Below, in pieces: positions 63,061 through 64,000 of a stretch of 64,000 bases of DNA. The notes below the pieces were generated by a model, which was given only the letters and a program-made list of their open reading frames with translations, was not told where the DNA came from and searched no databases. Both the position numbers and the translations under genes were made by a program. Within the stretch, counting starts at the first letter, position 1; the number at the start of each line of letters is the position of its first letter. The stretch is from Chryseobacterium sp. H1D6B (GTDB lineage: Bacteria; Bacteroidota; Bacteroidia; Flavobacteriales; Weeksellaceae), in contig NZ_JARXVJ010000001.1 in assembly GCF_029892445.1 (NCBI RefSeq), positions 3,906,001-3,970,000 of the forward strand. The letters run 5' to 3'.

Positions 63061-63160
63061 CGGCAAGTCCTACACAACCAGCTCCTGAGAATCCTCCAGG
63101 GTGGGAACACAGCAAAGGTAATTGGTCGTAGCGGTGTGATGTAGGTAGCTTGCCATTTTT
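63061..63160 (+). ncRNA. ffs: Signal recognition particle RNA, small bacterial type
   Basis: The 5' GGCAAG (63062-63067) pairs with the 3' CTTGCC (63149-63154). The conserved apical loop region reads AATCCTCCAGGGTGGGAAC then ACAGCAAAGGTA, corresponding to the GGTCCGGAAGGAAGCAGCCAAGGCA region of the E. coli 4.5S RNA, and GTGTGATGTAGGTAGCTTGCC matches its 3' part. A T run follows. With Ffh it targets nascent membrane proteins to the Sec machinery. The gene lies between the DUF4199 and metallo-hydrolase genes, on the opposite strand. Confidence 0.93.
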
Positions 63161-63173
63161 TATTTCTTTTATT

Positions 63174-63860
63174 CTAAAATTCAAACTCCTCTCCCAACTT
63201 CGGTAAAACAAGCTCTACATTTTTATCACTAAAATGTTTCAATGCAGTTTCATGATTGATCTCAATCGCAGGGAAAGTATCAAAGTGACATCCAATAACT
63301 TTCGGAGTTTTCAATAATTCTGCAGCAGCAAAAGCAACTTTTCTTGGACACATGGTATAGTGGCTTCCGATCGGTAAGATGGAAAGATCAAGATTTCCGT
63401 ACAATCTCGGGAATAACTCCATATCAGCCATTACTCCTGTATCACCCGCTAAATAGATATTTCTGCCTTCAGGAAGCCTGAAGATATATCCTACAGGAAC
63501 GCCCCCATAGCTCCCATCCGGGAAAGAACTCGTATGATGAGCCGGTACCATGGAAATTTTAAGATCATCGATTTTTGCCGACCCTCCTAAGTTCACATCA
63601 TCTTTATTTTTCGCAGTTTTAAAATAAGCACATACTTCCGGAACTCCGATAACTGTTGCATCCGGATGATATTCTAAAACTTCTGTCACATCAGCAATAT
63701 GGTCGCCATGCGCATGAGTCAATAAGATATAATCGATTTTTTGAGCACTGATATCAAATCCTGACTCAGCTTTTTTGTAGTTGTAAAACGGATCGCTCAA
63801 GATCGTTTTGTCTTTATACGTGAACAAAAAACAGTTTTGTCCTAAGAATTGTATTTTCAT
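63174..63860 (-). CDS. UPF0173 metallo-beta-lactamase-fold hydrolase
   Basis: 228 residues. The zinc motif is LLTHAHGDHIADV (H49, H51, D53, H54), further ligands are in VPAHHTSS, YLAGDTGVMADM and VIGCHFDTFP. Length and motifs match the UPF0173 family of cytosolic metal-dependent hydrolases, whose substrate is not settled. Its start leaves about 40 bases to a possible divergent gene at 63904. Confidence 0.9.
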   Translation of the reverse strand: MKIQFLGQNCFLFTYKDKTILSDPFYNYKKAESGFDISAQKIDYILLTHAHGDHIADVTEVLEYHPDATVIGVPEVCAYFKTAKNKDDVNLGGSAKIDDLKISMVPAHHTSSFPDGSYGGVPVGYIFRLPEGRNIYLAGDTGVMADMELFPRLYGNLDLSILPIGSHYTMCPRKVAFAAAELLKTPKVIGCHFDTFPAIEINHETALKHFSDKNVELVLPKLGEEFEF

Positions 63861-63903
63861 TTCTAATTTATTTTTTAATTAATACCTTTTTTTAATCTTA
63901 ATT

Positions 63904-64000
63904 ATGATTTCAGCCTTTAAGGCAAGACTTTTTGATACCACCAATTTCAGATCGAAAGGTGTTGGATTCAGTAGAAATCAAAGATTATTTTTGTGGAAAT
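63904..64000 (+). CDS. Possible 5' end of a gene cut by the window edge
   Basis: From ATG at 63904 the frame is open to the window end (32 codons, starting MISAFKARLFDTTNF). It is too short to assign. It is divergent from the hydrolase gene, which is a plausible place for a gene start, but no clear promoter motif was found. Confidence 0.3.
   Translation, partial: MISAFKARLFDTTNFRSKGVGFSRNQRLFLWK

Noticed and set aside
63008..63211. Minus-strand ORF over the SRP RNA
   Set aside because: It is the complement of the SRP RNA and overlaps the hydrolase gene end; no protein features.

Overview
The window looks like chromosomal DNA of a flavobacterium close to Chryseobacterium (Weeksellaceae, Bacteroidota). 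Signs are AT-rich intergenic DNA, almost no Shine-Dalgarno sequences, many flavobacterial -10 boxes (TAnnTTTG) just upstream of genes, the short primary sigma factor of this phylum, a type IX secretion tail, a GLPGLI protein, a HYC_CC_PP protein, a subtype iii type VI secretion (T6SS) cluster and a sulfonolipid gene pair. No plasmid, phage, classical insertion sequence, tRNA or 16S/23S rRNA gene is visible.

Layout. 0.2-2.4 kb: secreted catalase with an ankyrin partner and a 49-codon upstream ORF. 2.7-6.0 kb: T9SS-exported beta-propeller protein, then an EamA transporter behind a possible attenuation leader. 6.1-8.5 kb: ArsR-controlled operon (SRPBCC, YdeI-like, DoxX-like, DUF4256). 8.6-14.2 kb: secreted glycosidase-like protein, lipoprotein, threonine aldolase, DtxR-type regulator, class V aminotransferase with a damaged 5' end. 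14.4-23.8 kb: T6SS genes tssG-tssN-tssK, an S1/P1 nuclease, and a T6SS effector module (LysM adaptor, PAAR-like DUF4280, Tle1-like lipase, DUF2931 immunity-like lipoprotein). 23.9-28.4 kb: rpoD, GNAT, FAD monooxygenase, a frameshifted exported protein and a GLPGLI protein. 28.5-34.7 kb: copper operon and a TonB receptor. 34.7-41.4 kb: kdsA, DUF1697 and two GT-C type membrane glycosyltransferases. 41.6-47.2 kb: cysteate synthase and cysteate acyltransferase of sulfonolipid (capnine) synthesis, an EamA transporter and an unusual radical SAM protein. 47.4-54.5 kb: atpD-atpC, ribF, several small proteins, glutathione peroxidase. 54.6-64 kb: a 0.9-kb tandem repeat array, kdsB, aminotransferase, phosphohexomutase, GT2 glycosyltransferase, the SRP RNA and a metallo-hydrolase.

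The most unusual signal is a set of intergenic inverted repeats built from 7-bp tandem units of different sequence. Two of them enclose a gene for a four-helix-bundle protein of the 23S rRNA intervening-sequence type (56300-56710 and about 59799-60276); two lack a gene (48608-48680 between atpC and atpD, and 57974-58055), and one is a single run (52411-52445). They look like compact element-like cassettes placed between genes of otherwise ordinary operons. A second repeat family, a roughly 75-bp hairpin ending in TGTCATT/AATGACA, is expanded into seven and a half 122-bp tandem units at 54665-55562 and has dispersed relatives at 10.4, 11.0 and 12.9 kb.

Cell-envelope functions dominate: Kdo (kdsA, kdsB), sulfonolipids (capA, capB), membrane glycosyltransferases, copper handling and contact-dependent competition by T6SS. 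All assignments were made by reading the sequence; no database search was run.
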